This document shows positions 44,040 to 56,252 of a DNA stretch of 64,000 nt, piece after piece (the stretch's first letter is position 1; every line of letters starts with the position of its first letter). Position numbers and translations under genes: made by a program. Under the pieces are notes generated by a model. It made no database searches and was not told the DNA's origin. It saw only the letters and a list, made by a program, of their open reading frames with translations. The stretch spans positions 9,366,001 to 9,430,000 of the forward strand of contig CM043942.1 of NCBI GenBank assembly GCA_014529385.2. The letters run 5' to 3'. This DNA comes from Adiantum capillus-veneris. Its lineage: Eukaryota; Streptophyta; Polypodiopsida; Polypodiales; Pteridaceae.

Positions 44040-47000
44040 TAAGCCACTTTTATGTCAAGAAGAAGACATTGCCTCCTCTTGTTCGACTTTGTCGACTCAT
44101 GGTGCATGAGGCTGTTTGGTTTTCTAGAGATGATGTAGAATGGCTTATTTCCTCTTTTGATTCTGCTGGGTATTTAGAAACTATGGGGCAATTCCTTGTG
44201 TCTGTTGGGGATTCTAGAGGAGATACCATTCCCATGACCATGGCGGATATGGAGGAATGGGGACCACTTTGGCGGGAAAGAAATGTTGAGTTTGAGAGAG
44301 CACTTGGTAGAGAGTGGTAGGAGCTCAAAGGAAGGAAATTTTTGGTGTGGGATGAAAACCACTGGCTTAAAACATGGTGGAAAAAAATCAAAGACAGTGA
44401 GAAATTTGCCTTTTTCATTTTTTTTGATATAAACCTTCGTTTACATAAATTGTGATTATTGTTTTTGTGATAGAGTATTCGGACAATGTTCAATACCATG
44501 TTAGTGTTCATTGCCAATTCCTTGAGTTATCTAGATCAAAAGAAGCAGAGTTGCTTCTTGCACTTGACACTTCCAATGCGTAAGTTTCTAATTGCATGTT
44601 GACTATCTGTTTTTTTGCTAACAATGCTTGTGTTCTACTATTTGTTTTATATATTGCTGCAGCATTTATAGGGCACATGTCATGCCAAACATCACTCTTG
44701 AAGTGTATATGTTTCAAAGATTTGGCATGGCAAATAAAGAGTCTATCCTGCAAAAATTGACAACCGATATGAGAGAATGGGTTAGAGTGGAGATGACTGT
44801 TGAGGCACGGTATTACCATGGTGCTTCACCATGGTGCAATACTCCATGTGGATTGATATTACAACTAGTGTGAAAGGTGATAACTACTCTACATAATTGG
44901 TAATTACTTCTAAATTTTATTGTGGTTTTAATACAATGTTTTGTATTAGGATGAGTTCACTACATTTATGTCCAAAGAAAGAGCAAAGCTAGATGCTCTT
45001 GGACTAAATGATGTTGAGAAGAAGAAAATACTTGAAAAGGCCACAAAGGTAGAAGAGGAAAGGTTGGAAGATAGGGGCTACAAGTACCTATCATATCGCC
45101 AATCCTCTTAATGGTGATGAGTTCTTAAGTTACTTTTTAGCATTAAATGAGATGAACCGGGAATGTTAAAGATCACTAGAGATAAGATCTATCGTTTGAC
45201 AAGCTCTAAAATCACTTCTGAAAGGTACTGTAGCTATTAGTTTCTCATTTGTAATTGTGTTCGAGCATTTTGATTTGCTATATGGTTGTGTGATATTTTG
45301 TTTTGTTTTCTCGTAGAAAGAAGATAATTTTGCACCTAATGAGCCTCACCAAGTCTAAGGATCCACAATATCTTCATTTTGGTGATTACAAGCTTTTTAG
45401 AAGTTACATGAAAAAGGAAACTTACTGGGCTCACTTGCATGGGGAAGCTACACTTATGATTGAGAGGCTGCAAGTAGAAGGTCCAACACTTCCAAATTCT
45501 TTTGATCTATTCTACAATATGAGCATGAAAAATCATATTTTGCAGGTAGATATTTGACCATTTTTTTTAATAGAATATAGACATGTTTTAATTTACACAA
45601 GATCAAGTTGAGTATGTTTTTTTATTGTTACTATTTGTGCAGGCTTTTTTTTCTAATGGATGCGGTGAAATCTTTTGACTCTAGTGAGAAGATGCTGGAG
45701 CTTGTGTTGTTGACTAAGAGAGTGATTTACAAGTTTGCATCTTCCACTTGCACTCTTTGCAAAATAAGAGCATTTCATTTGTTTGTCATAGTTAGGTGAC
45801 AATGGGTCGTATTGAGATTGGTGACATGTCATTTTTTGTTTACAAAAAATCTTTAAATTCCCTGTGGAAGCCCAATATGGGGTGGATGGTTTTTTTTGAC
45901 AATATGGGCGTGTGTAATGCCAGTGTTGAAAACACTGAAATCCCTTGTGGGAGCCCAAGAAAGGGTTTATGGTTTATTTTTAAAAAGTGTACTCAATACA
46001 AAGGAGACTGTGACGTTTTTTTTTTGGTTATGTGTCACTTGTTATACTATTGTGTGTATGTGCTTTTCAAAGTGGATGATGTCCTAAAATTTTGTAATGG
46101 GTTATACAATGCATTGAGACGCATGAATTGAATGAATCCCCATTATTCACTAGAGAGTGGATTAATGTGTGTGATGAGAATACAATGTTCTCTATCTTTC
46201 TGATTGAAAGGAATTTGATAACATGGGAAGCCAATGTTTGTCCTTGGTGGTCGGATTATCCACTAGGAGTTATTCCAAAGGAAGAGTTTGAATTACGGGC
46301 GAGTAAGTACCTATCACTTGTGGCTCTTTTCTATGGAGAATGTATGTCTTACTTCATTGCTAATTTATGTGATATTGTGTTGTATGGTTGTTGAATAAAG
46401 GGTTTCAAAAAGAGAGTGATGAGTACTCAGAGGAGACACAAGAAGAGTCTCTCCCTCCCGTTTCACATGGAGTTACTCAAAACACCATTGAGAGTGGCTC
46501 TCAAGGTACTCCACTAGCAAGCAATGTACTCAAGAAGGGTAAAGGGACCATGGAGCCACCAAGTACATCAAGATTACCTACTCCCTCTTTGATGCCTCCC
46601 ATTGTGCCATCTATGGAGCTCGGCATGTCCTCTTTGGGAACCACTATATCCCATCATATGACACCCTCTTCTAACATGCCCACTATATCATCATTGGCAC
46701 ACACTACTTCGTTTGTTACAGAGTCCTCACTTGGGCGAGAGGCTTGGGAGAGAAGGCCGATCACACGATCTGTTGGTAAGTTTAATAAAATTGTTAGCAA
46801 ATATGTCTTTCATATATCTTAATCCAAAGATAATTTGGATAATTCTTGTAGGGTTTTATTACCAAACCGTTGTAGATGGTTTGCTTGTGGATATATCACA
46901 AATTGATAAGTTTGCTCTTGATAGGTGGATTTCCATAATACTTACTTATTTGCATTTTCTTCTTGCATTGTTCTATGATTTTGATCATGATTCATGTTTA

Positions 47001-47392
47001 ATTTTCTTGTAGCATCAAAAAAAAAATTGCAGCACAAAATACCAATTTATATAGCAGAGATAGTGTGCCTTGTTGTGAGGTGGCTAGGCTTATCTTTGCG
47101 GATTTTCCTACAAGTTTACTTGTGGATGGTCTAGTACCAATTCCGTTGGGTAAGTAAATTTTCTTTTGGGTAATACCTATAGCTAACTATGGTTGTATGT
47201 TTACATAACATCATTCACTTTTGTAGAGGGCATGAGTGTTCCCAAGTGGAAAACATTTTCCAGGGGTCTAGTGACAGGGTGCATGGATGTGGCTCGTGAG
47301 TTTTTGGCAAATGAGGGGTTTTTAGTCACCATGTGCATGGCCGACCATATTGGAGATTTTATTGCAGATGCTACTAGGGTAGGACTTGTGTT

Positions 47393-47442
47393 GTTACGTA
47401 CATGGACCCCCATGTGTAACAAGGGGATCCATGTACGTAACA
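47393..47442 (+). repeat. hairpin in exon-like sequence
   Basis: GTTACGTACATGGACCCC is complemented by GGGGATCCATGTACGTAAC after a 12-13-base spacer, an 18-bp stem with a one-base irregularity, at the end of the FLANEGFLVTMCM exon. Confidence 0.8.
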
Positions 47443-47943
47443 AGAAAGCATATTGGCATCCTCTCATTAGAGAGGCGGTGAGATAACAAACCTAGTTTCA
47501 TAGTTGTATGTCCTAATTAAAAACTTTATAGCTATGACATTCATTCTTTGACTTATTTATTTATGCAGGTACTTGATCTTATCATGTGTCTTTGGTATCG
47601 TATTGGCCATCCTGTGCCACACTATGATAGAGAGGTAGGGGAGAAAATTGCCGAAAGATTGTTTCCAGTAGCTACATGATAGATGATGTAGTCTTCCCCA
47701 TTGAGATTGATGGTGTTATTCTTAGAGGCGGGGCAGAGTGGTCATCTTTGTTCTTTCGGCAAGATTAGTCTAAATTATGATACTAATGAATGTTATGGTA
47801 TATATGTGTTTGCATTATGTTTCTAATTTACTTTTTTATATGGTTAGGTGATTGCTAGCATCATTTACTGAGCCTCAGGACTATGTTTTGGACTTGTTTT
47901 CGGGGTGTGGTGGTTTGGGTCTAGCTTCTGCGGAAGATATGAG

Positions 47944-48430
47944 GCATTGCATGTGTCTAGAGCTAGATGATGTGATCTATGAAAGATGTTTGACCGACAT
48001 TGCATATGGACCTGTTAAATGTTGATTGCGGATGCACACTTGATTGGGGAAACATTATTCTAACAGTACACATCTTGATGTTTTAATTTATGTTTTGATG
48101 TACATGGTAGCATTATGAAATTGACATGGAATTTTGGTGTGCTCCATACATTTCATTTGGATGTTTCTTTTGTGTTTGTTTGTCTAAGCATTGCATGTGT
48201 CTAGAGCTAGATGATGTGATCTATGAAAGATGTTTGACCGACATTGCATATGGACCTGTTAAATGTTGATTGCGGATGCACACTTGATTGGGGAAACATT
48301 ATTCTAACAGTACACATCTTGATGTTTTAATTTATGTTTTGATGTACATGGTAGCATTATGAAATTGACATGGCATTTTGGTGTGCTCCATACATTTCAT
48401 TTGGATGTTTCTTTTATGTTTGTTTTGTAC
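47944..48430 (+). repeat. 244-bp tandem duplication of the gene's 3' end
   Basis: 47,944-48,187 and 48,188-48,430 differ at only a few positions by eye (for example GGAATTTTGG against GGCATTTTGG). The duplicated unit starts inside the methyltransferase-like motif exon and covers the stop and 3' flank. Very recent compared with the decay of the gene. Confidence 0.93.
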
Positions 48431-48965
48431 ATGATGGCCACATGATGTGGAGATGACTTTGATTGTGCTTTCCTATGTAGTTGTATTATGATTACACCAT
48501 TGGCTTGTGTGTGGATTTGTGTGAGATAACAAAATCATTTAAGTAGTGGAAATAAGAGTTTATGTGAAGGAAATCCCATGTGGGAGCCCAAGAAAGGGTA
48601 TACAGTTTTTTTAAAGAAGAGGTCTCCATACAAAGAAGACTCTGGCAAAATTTTTTGGAATCTCTTTTTATGTATAGGCTCAAAAACACATACAAATGGT
48701 GCTTTTTGTAAGTTTTATTTTGCATAAGCATTGTTGTGCTTCCATATTTCTACATAGTGTTTGGTAGTTGAAGGATTTTACTGTGAGGTTTTGAGTTTTT
48801 TTGCTACACAATGATACTTAAAGACATCATTAGTGTAAAATCAGGGTTCAAAAGCTCGAAAAAACAGTTCCAATCATAAAAGCTCGAAACTGAAAGCTCG
48901 CAAAAAAAATCCCCGTTGGTCGTGGGATTTTTTCATTTGTTGTTTTTGCACATACATTGTTATAA
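48431..48965. other. no gene; short AAAGCTCGAAA motifs
   Basis: Non-coding DNA between the gene relic and the truncated gypsy copy. AAAGCTCGAAA-like phrases recur three times near 48,850-48,900. Confidence 0.4.
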
Positions 48966-51800
48966 CCAACTAGAGCCTAGTCTCGTCTAGCTGCATTAGT
49001 TGGTCCACTCTGTCAGACAACTCATGTCTAGGACATTCCAGGTTTTGAGCTACATGTAGTGTAGGAATCAAGAATTCTATCGGAAGTATTGCATTTATTC
49101 CAAACACTAAGTTGAAAGGAGTTGTATTTTGTGGTGTTTTATATGGTACCCAATAAGCCCAAATGGCTGAATGTAGCTTCAGCTCCCAATCCAATCTAGA
49201 TTCATTGACAATCTTTGTTAGTACTATGCACAATATTTTGTTGTTTCGGCTTTCCATTGGCTTGAGGATGATATGGTGCTAATTTAGAATGAAGTACCGT
49301 AAATTTATGCAGCAAAAAATCAATCATATCATTAAGAAAATGAGTGTCTCGATCGCTCACAATTTCTATACAAAGGCCATATCGCGTGAAATGTTCTCTA
49401 CAAGAACTGTGCTGTGATTCTAGCATCATTTTTTTGTGTTACCTTCACCTCAACCCACTTGGTCAAGTAATCCATTGCCACTATGATGTATTGAGTATAC
49501 GTCCTATATGGCGGCGGCGAGATAGGCCCGATAAAGTGTATTTTCCATTTGGAAAAAGTGCGTGCTCCCATTATTGATCTCAGCAATATGTCACCTTGTC
49601 ACGCCAAGAGTTTGGTACGTTGGCATGTGTTGCATCTTTTCACACAATATTCAGCATCTATGAGCACAATAGGCCACCAAATTCCTGCTAGGAGTATCAT
49701 TTTTGCAGTTTTTTTTTGCCAAAAAGTGTCCTCCTATCTACTAGACCAACATGGGCTCGCTCCAGAATGGGCAGATTTTCATGTTCTGTAGCACAAATTC
49801 TTAAGTTGTTATCCCCTCTGTTCCGATGAAGTTGGTTTTCAATAATAGCATAATTTTTGACTTCGTGTTGTATCGATCGTATTTTGGCTCTGCTCAAGTT
49901 TTATGGGAGTCTCCCTTGCTCTAAGTACTCCACAATATACTTTGCCCACTTGGGTGTTGTTGCTATCTTGAATAGTGCAACATGCTTGATTGACTTATTG
50001 ACTACACAAACATCATAGGAGCTAACATAGTCATGTACACTTTTTTGCATGTTAGTCTAATACACTCCAAGTAGCATCAGTCTCTAATATGTTTGTGTTT
50101 TGGCATTATGAATGCCCGTAATTTGTACACAAGCTTGTTGCATATAGATCTCTTTTTTGCATGGCTTGATGCAGAACCAAAGTATGCCACCACATCCTTG
50201 CTTGTATAGGTGTCCTGCAATTAGCACTAAATTGTGGGATTGCTCATAATGGATGGTTGTCCCTCGATTTGCAACAAACCAATGGTGAGAAAAGGTATAA
50301 CATGTTCGCTCCACCTTGGTACCATCTAAAGGTTGAAGAGATATGAATCAGGCAAGTCATCCTCAACCCCTAAAGGAGATTCCCCATGTAGCATTCGCAA
50401 CAAATGGTCTGCTCTCTAGTGTGCAGTCCTGTTGTTGACCACCACTATGAAATCAAACTCAAAAAAAATTAGCAACCACCTAACGATGCGACCCATATTG
50501 CATGGTTTTTTCACAAAGTATAACAATACATGATGATCCACAAAGAACACAACACTGTTTTCTAGAAGGTAATGTCTAAACTTTTTGATATATTAGATCA
50601 TTCCTAAAGCTTCTCTTTTTGTGGTCGTATAATTTTGTTCTGCGCTATTGAGTTGTCTACTCGAGTAACAGATTGAAAACTCCATGTTATTTTCTCCAAG
50701 TTGAGCCAAGATACATCCAATTGCATGAGCCGATGCATCTACATGGACATGGAAAATCTTGTTCCAGTTAGGAGCTCTCAAAATTGGAGCAGAAATAAGT
50801 TTCTGCTTTAATTATGAAAATGCTTTTTCATACTCCTCATTCCATTTGAACTTCATGATGAGTGCATAGAGAGGTTTTGCAATGATCATGCACATGTAAA
50901 TGAACCTGCGATAATATCCACAATGGCTCATGAAGGCTTCTATCTCTCTATAAATTTTGTTGGTCTACAAAGAGCAACAATCACTTGTATCGTTACAAGA
51001 TGAGTGGAAATGCAGTTTTTGGATACATTATGTCCCAAAATCTTGCCTTGTCTTACCATGAAAACACACTTTTGAGGGTTTAGGGAGATACAATACATTC
51101 TGCATTTCTCAAAGACTTTCTTAAGTGATTGGCATGCTTATTTATGTGAAGAGAATGCACACAAAGGTCACCCATGTAAATCTCTAAGAATTATCTTAGA
51201 TATTCCTTGAAGGCATGACTCATTAGCCTTTGGAATGTGGCTGATGCATTGGTTATACCAAATGACACTATCCAATATGAAAATATGCCCCATTATGTAG
51301 CAAAGGCAGTTTTGTGTTGATCCTCTAGCTTTTGGTTATAGCATGAAAAGCAATCGAGAAAGATGTAGGCTTTCTTTCTAGCAACTCTTTTATAATCACA
51401 TGATTAGTATGATGGGTAAGGGATAGTCGTAGCAGCATTTACATGTTTGAGATTTATGCACACTTGTAGTTTAGCATTTTTCTTAGGCACCACGATAATT
51501 GGTGATACCCATTCCGTGTGTTTGATCTCCTAGATAAATTCCACCTCTTTTAGTTTTTCTATCTCTTCCTTAATCTTCTATGGAAAGGTTTCATTGTAAG
51601 TGTATGGATGTTGTCGGTGTGCTTTTGTGTCACTTTTCACAGGTATTGTGTGTTGGCAAATGTTAGGATCTACCCCTTTCAGATCCTTGTAAGACCAGGC
51701 AAACACATCTTTATATTTTTTTGTGTAGCTATCAACAACTATTTCTCCTCCTCAATGTGAGATGTGTGGCTATGTATGTTGGTCTTTGTTTTAGGGCTTA
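48966..51800 (-). pseudogene. old Ty3/gypsy Tat-like pol fragment (RT, RNase H, integrase)
   Basis: Minus strand. From about 51,785 the pre-RT segment (PTYIAT, DVFAWSY, KGVDPNICQH) leads into RT, with HTEWVSPIIVVPKKN and a mutated catalytic box YMGDL in place of YMDDL near 51,175. RNase H is seen at 50,781-50,593 (IFHVHVDASAHAIGCILAQ, NYTTTKREALGMI). Integrase fragments are at 49,586-48,970, with CIEIVSDRDTHF, ANGKPKQQN and WAYWVPYKTPQNTTPFN. Stops and frameshifts are frequent. It parallels the 59-64 kb pol domain by domain, so it is an older relative. It is cut at the 5' side near 51.8 kb and at the 3' side at 48,966 in the middle of integrase. Confidence 0.88.
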
Positions 51801-52403
51801 ACTACTCCCCTATTCATACTCACGAGCACGACACAGACAACATACTTATCATCCGATGACACGACTAACCCGTAGGTGCACGTAGGCAATCTCGTTAGCT
51901 TGTCAGGCTGAGACCAATCTACACATACGCACTTTTATGATGCATCAATCACTAACCCTGGTAGAATGCAACCCACCCTATCCCTTAACTCTCACAACAC
52001 AGTTTACACATCCAATGAACTCAGAATCGCATCAAACTTACTAGGCACCATCCTCTCACTAGGACATACTTACCTATAAGTCTAATCTCACCAGATTTGA
52101 ACCCTAGCTATCTCGAATGCTGTCGCGATAGACCAACAGGTCATAATCCAAAAGTGGGCGAAACTTAAGTTTATCAGTATCTATGTGTAGCTAATCTCTT
52201 TCTCATTCCATGAAGCACTTGATTATTGAAAACAGACACCGTTTGTGCTACTTACAAGCAAAACAAGCTCGAGGAAGAATCGATCGCAATCAACTCGAAA
52301 CGGCGAATGTGTGGCGTGGGCGCGTAGCTCTCGGAGAGACTATCGCGGTGGTGTGGTCGCGTCGTGAATCCGGTGAGGGAGAAGCACGTAGCGAAGAGGA
52401 TAA

Positions 52404-52526
<123 letters not shown>

Positions 52527-52582
52527 ACTCGTACGACACAGGATTAATTCAAATGTTATCCAAAAAATGGTTCTAAGGTGAC

Positions 52583-52589
52583 TTTTATA
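52583..52589 (-). promoter_or_regulatory. LTR TATA box
   Basis: TATAAAA on the minus strand about 215 bp into the LTR, flanked by an inverted GGTGACTT/AAGTCACC pair. Confidence 0.6.
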
Positions 52590-52801
52590 CTTAAGTCACC
52601 TTAGCTCAAAAAATGTACATGGGATTCTCTTGCTTATGATTACAAAAGTGGGAATAATTCTGAGTCCTGACTAACTGACTAATATTTACATAATCCAGAC
52701 GAATGGATCAAACTGATAAGACATCTTTGACATAAAAAATGGAATTTGATATGCTTTACAAATGGGCTCATTACAACAGTTGGACCAATGGGGCTCCAAC
52801 A

Positions 52802-52814
52802 CTCCCCCCCTCCT
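52802..52814 (-). promoter_or_regulatory. polypurine tract of the Tat-like element
   Basis: AGGAGGGGGGGAG on the minus strand immediately precedes the TGTTGG LTR start and follows the extra ORF by about 35 bp. Confidence 0.85.
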
Positions 52815-52849
52815 AGTTCATGTCTACCACGACATGATCGTCTTTGTCT

Positions 52850-55800
52850 TTATTGTCGTTGTCGCCTTTCTTGAGTGATTTGCTGTAGAAACGCATCATA
52901 GCGCATAGAGTCACTTGCCATTAATGGGCCAAAAAATTTTGACTTATACATGAAGAAGCCCGTGTAAAATGCTTCTTCAAATGTCTGGAGATGGTAGCTT
53001 GGCAGAAACATCAGCCATTTGAAATAAGCATACAATACTGGCTCTGTTGGTGGCCCACTTAGATCGTATGACAATTCTGAGATGCTTCTTTCAGTATTCA
53101 TATACACTGATGTCCAGCTTTCTGAGAAGGTTGTGAGACAGGCCAAAAATGTGCGAGCTATTTTACATAGCATCTTGCAGGATAGGTCAGGATAGCCTCC
53201 GAATTCTACTATGGCACCCTGCAGGGTTTTCACCATGTAAGAACCGGATATTCTCTCTCCCTCTGCTGGCCCTGGAATTACTGGATAATTCAGCCATGTC
53301 GGATTTCTGCTCTGTAGTGCTTTATGTTGGCTGTAGGTGTATGTTCGGGGAGTTGGGCAAAACATTCTGTCATTCCTCAGCTCAGGCGGTGCGTTGACTA
53401 AGTGGATCAAGTTATGAGGATGGTCCAATAGCCATTGACGCCTCCACTTTGGCTGGATGTCCACTATTCTGTTTTGCCGTTCCCTATCTTGTACTTCTCC
53501 TTCAAATACTGGCACTTGTTCTTCTTTTTCGAGCTGCCGTTGATGTGTTAGAGTCTCATACTTCAGCAGAGCATAAGGTAACATAGGCGCATTCCATTCT
53601 TGCCGTAGCTCTGCTGCTGTTCTGCCCGATTTGGAAAGCCCTTGTAGCAATTCCTTTTCGAGTTGCATAGCCTTGTACCATATCATTTCTGTTTGCTTTT
53701 CCATCTGCTCGACTAGCCTCTGCTCTTCCATCTTTGTGATTGAATCTTCTTCTGTCTCTTGGTCTTTGGAGCCGGTTTGATCAGTCTGCATATGTGCCTC
53801 CTATTCATCTGAATCTTCGTCGTACTCATCTTGACCCCCATAAACTTCGGCGAGTCCAGCCAAATTCGTTGTTACTGGCTCCATGTGCACTCGTCCCTGT
53901 CCTTGGTGCTGCCCTGCACTTTGTAGTCTTGCGATTTGTGCGGTCATTGTTCTACTATTGATTTGTAGAGCTTGAAATTCCATGTCTTTTTTAGCGGCCG
54001 ACTCCTCTAACTGTTTTATCCTGATATGCAGGTTTTCATTTTCTTCCCTGAGTGATTTGGAACAATGCTTTCCATTTCACTGTCAGGAGCTGGTCCTTGT
54101 TGTTGTTAACTTTGCAAATCTGAAATTTGTCTTTGTAGTTCACCTTCTGCTCTAAGCGCACTTTCAGCAATCATTAAACGCTGTTTTCTTTCTAACTCCA
54201 GCTCCCTCTTTAGTGCAGCCACTTCTTCTTCTGGATGGACTACTGGTGTTGTTGGTAGCGACGTTTTTTGCTTTTTAGCACGTTCGATTTCTCTTGCTTG
54301 GATATTTGTTACTGCTCTTAAATTTTTGACTTCAATTTGTAAGTCATCGATGACGACTTGCAAACTTGTGATGGCCTCTAGCGCATCTTGCTTTTCCTTT
54401 TCCAACTATTGGATGTGTTCGTCTCTTTCACTGACATCTTCAAGGAACACGTTTATTGTATCTTCACATATGGCATTGAAGTCTTCCGATTCCTGTAAAT
54501 TGTCCTTGAGAAGATTTACTGTGCCTTTGAGCCCCAATATTTCAGTATCTCTGATGCTGATCAGCTTTAGAGTGTCTTCCCTTTGCTCTTGCAGTCTCTG
54601 AATTTCCTCATCAATTTTTTGTAGCTTCATTTTGTTGGACTGGTTTTGATCAGCTAACCATTGACTGTGCAGTCTTGTTCGGTTTAGTATTGTCGCCATT
54701 GACTGCAAATCTTCATCTATAGTAGCTTCCAGCTCAATTTCTTGAGAGGAGGAAGCTTTATCTTTAGACTGATCCACCACCTTTTGCTTGCCTTTATCAC
54801 TTTGTGATATGGTTCCAGTGTTTTGGCGTCTATCTGTTCCTTCTTCTTCTTCCTGTTCACTGGGTGGTGTGTGAACTCTGTCATCTCGATGTGAGCTTTT
54901 TGAATGCGAAGTAGATTCAACACGTGGGCTAGATTGCCTCTCACTTGTATCTAGCCTTGGAGATGGCGGCGGTGTCTCCTAATCATGTGAAGTCGGCCTC
55001 AGCTCATCTCTCAAAGTTTGGAGATCCTCCTCTTCTAGTAGCAGTTCTGGCTCATCCCTCGCATTTCTTTCTTGGATGTATTTCTCGAACCAGTCCAGCT
55101 CAAAAGCTGGGTTGTTTCTATTCTTCTTTCTCAGTGTGAAAGTGCTACTAGACGGTTTCCAAGTGGCGCCTACATCGCCTCGTAGAGATCTTTCTAGAGC
55201 AAACCCTTCTAGCATCCTTTCCATCTTTGCTATCTTCTGCAACCTGGTGTTGTTTTCCATTTCCTCCTTTCGCTTCTTTAGTCGGGCATCTTCCTCTTCA
55301 TTTCTTTTTTCTTCAGCCATCTTTTCTTGTGTACTTCTTGTCACTCTTTCCAGCTTGTGTCCTCCAATGGTATTAATAGATGATGGTACTTTCCTTTGTG
55401 ATCCGTCTTCGCTATTTTCCCTTAATACCAGCCAGTCGTTCTGATGAGGGGCAGGTGGCAACTGATCTGCCACACCTATGGCATGGTATATTACTCTGGT
55501 TAGTACTTCTCCTCCTGCAATGTAATTGGGTCTATCCTGCCTTAGCTTTGTCATTTCTTCAAACAGATATGATGCGTGATCTATGTAGAACTCACGGATC
55601 ATTCCCATAGCCCATGTCAATGTGGTTGAGATGCTCCCGTGCGGTGTAGTGTATCTTGGCGGCCTTTTGCTGTAGCTCAACAAACACTGACTGTAGATCT
55701 GTGTCAGCTCTCTTACTTCTAGGTTTGCTATGAGTTCGAAAGAAGGTAGTTTGGACTTTTGCAAGTAAACTGTGAGATTTTTCCTTCTTTCTCTCATGTT

Positions 55801-56252
55801 TGCTCCTTGATCTGACAGTTTCAATGCCTCTTTGATGATCTCTTTGGTGATCTGGATCTCCATCACTTCATTATCCATGCCTGCCACTCTGCAAGTTCCA
55901 TCTTCTTGGATAGTCTCTATTAGATGCTGTACCCTCTTGAAATATATCCCTACTGGTGGTAGTGACACAAAGTTCCACAAGCCGACTTTTTTGAGCCATG
56001 ACCTTTGCGGTGATCTTTTCAAGTAATTCTCTGCCTCCTTGGGAATCATCACCGTATCCACTAAGTTTCTTTGTCATCCACATATGAACCTTGATATATC
56101 TGAAAGGCCGCTGCTTGTTGCACATAGGCAGGTATCCATGTGGCTGCTGGCTTTAAAGAATTGGGTAGAAGTGCATAGGGTGCTGCACCTTCCGTTGCCT
56201 GGTTCTTGCCTTTTGTTTTTCCCTGAGAAGCCTCCATAGATCCTGTCATCAC
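52850..56252 (-). pseudogene. extra 3' ORF of the Tat-like element (~1,100 codons), coiled coil, broken
   Basis: It starts near 56,252 (MMTGSMEASQGKTKGKNQAT). After a stop and frameshift near 56,070, a 360-codon segment has a folded-looking region (GICRV-type GTCRVAGMDNEVMEIQITKE, ELTQIYSQCLLSYSKRPPRY) seen in plant transposon-associated ORFs. TAG codons near 54,979 and 54,406 interrupt a long Glu/Lys/Leu-rich coiled coil (about 54,800-54,110). A frameshift near 54,000 leads to the C-terminal domain (53,791-52,850: PKWRRQWLLDHPHNLIHL, LFMASDSM-like end, Gln/Arg-rich terminus). No signal peptide or membrane segment is obvious, so it does not look like a typical envelope. Function unknown; position matches the additional ORFs of Tat/Athila elements. 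Confidence 0.7.

Larger units (their letters stand above)
43344..48025 (+). pseudogene. decayed multi-exon gene ending in a methyltransferase-like motif
   Basis: Exon-like blocks with GT-AG borders run throughout. The first is 43,344-43,596, basic KKRK then acidic, donor AG/GTAAAT, with one TGA. Others lie near 44,040-44,390 (VWFSRDDVEWLISSF), 44,474-44,580 joined to 44,663-44,870 (RAHVMPNITLEVYMFQRFGM), 44,951-45,110, 45,318-45,545 (QYLHFGDYKLFRSYM), 45,645-45,720, 46,400-46,775 (Pro/Ser-rich), 47,035-47,150 and 47,227-47,378 (FLANEGFLVTMCMADHIGD). The last, near 47,864-48,025, reads DYVLDLFSGCGGLGLASAED then LELDD, a SAM-binding motif I like that of DNA methyltransferases. Several stops occur. 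I cannot name the family; host gene or transposon cargo are both possible. Confidence 0.5.
43806..48655 (+). repeat. four dispersed copies of an ~85-bp repeat
   Basis: Copies near 43,806-43,885, 45,858-45,910, 45,943-46,030 and 48,568-48,655 share CCCTTGTGGGAGCCCAAGAA, then AGGGTWTAYRG, a T-run and A-run, and TACAAAGGAGACTCTGGCAA. Two are nearly adjacent around 45.9 kb and overlap presumed introns of the decayed gene. Origin unknown; ends are not defined. Confidence 0.65.

Noticed and set aside
47864-48025. Functional DNA cytosine methyltransferase
   Set aside because: Only motif I is seen; no PCQ or ENV motif, upstream exons are broken, so only a methyltransferase-like motif is claimed.
55076-55610. 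Plus-strand frames opposite the extra ORF
   Set aside because: Antisense shadows of a coding sequence on the minus strand with coherent composition over 1,100 codons.
52850-56252. Retroviral-type envelope gene
   Set aside because: Position fits but no signal peptide, transmembrane helix or cysteine-rich surface domain is visible; annotated as an extra ORF of unknown function.
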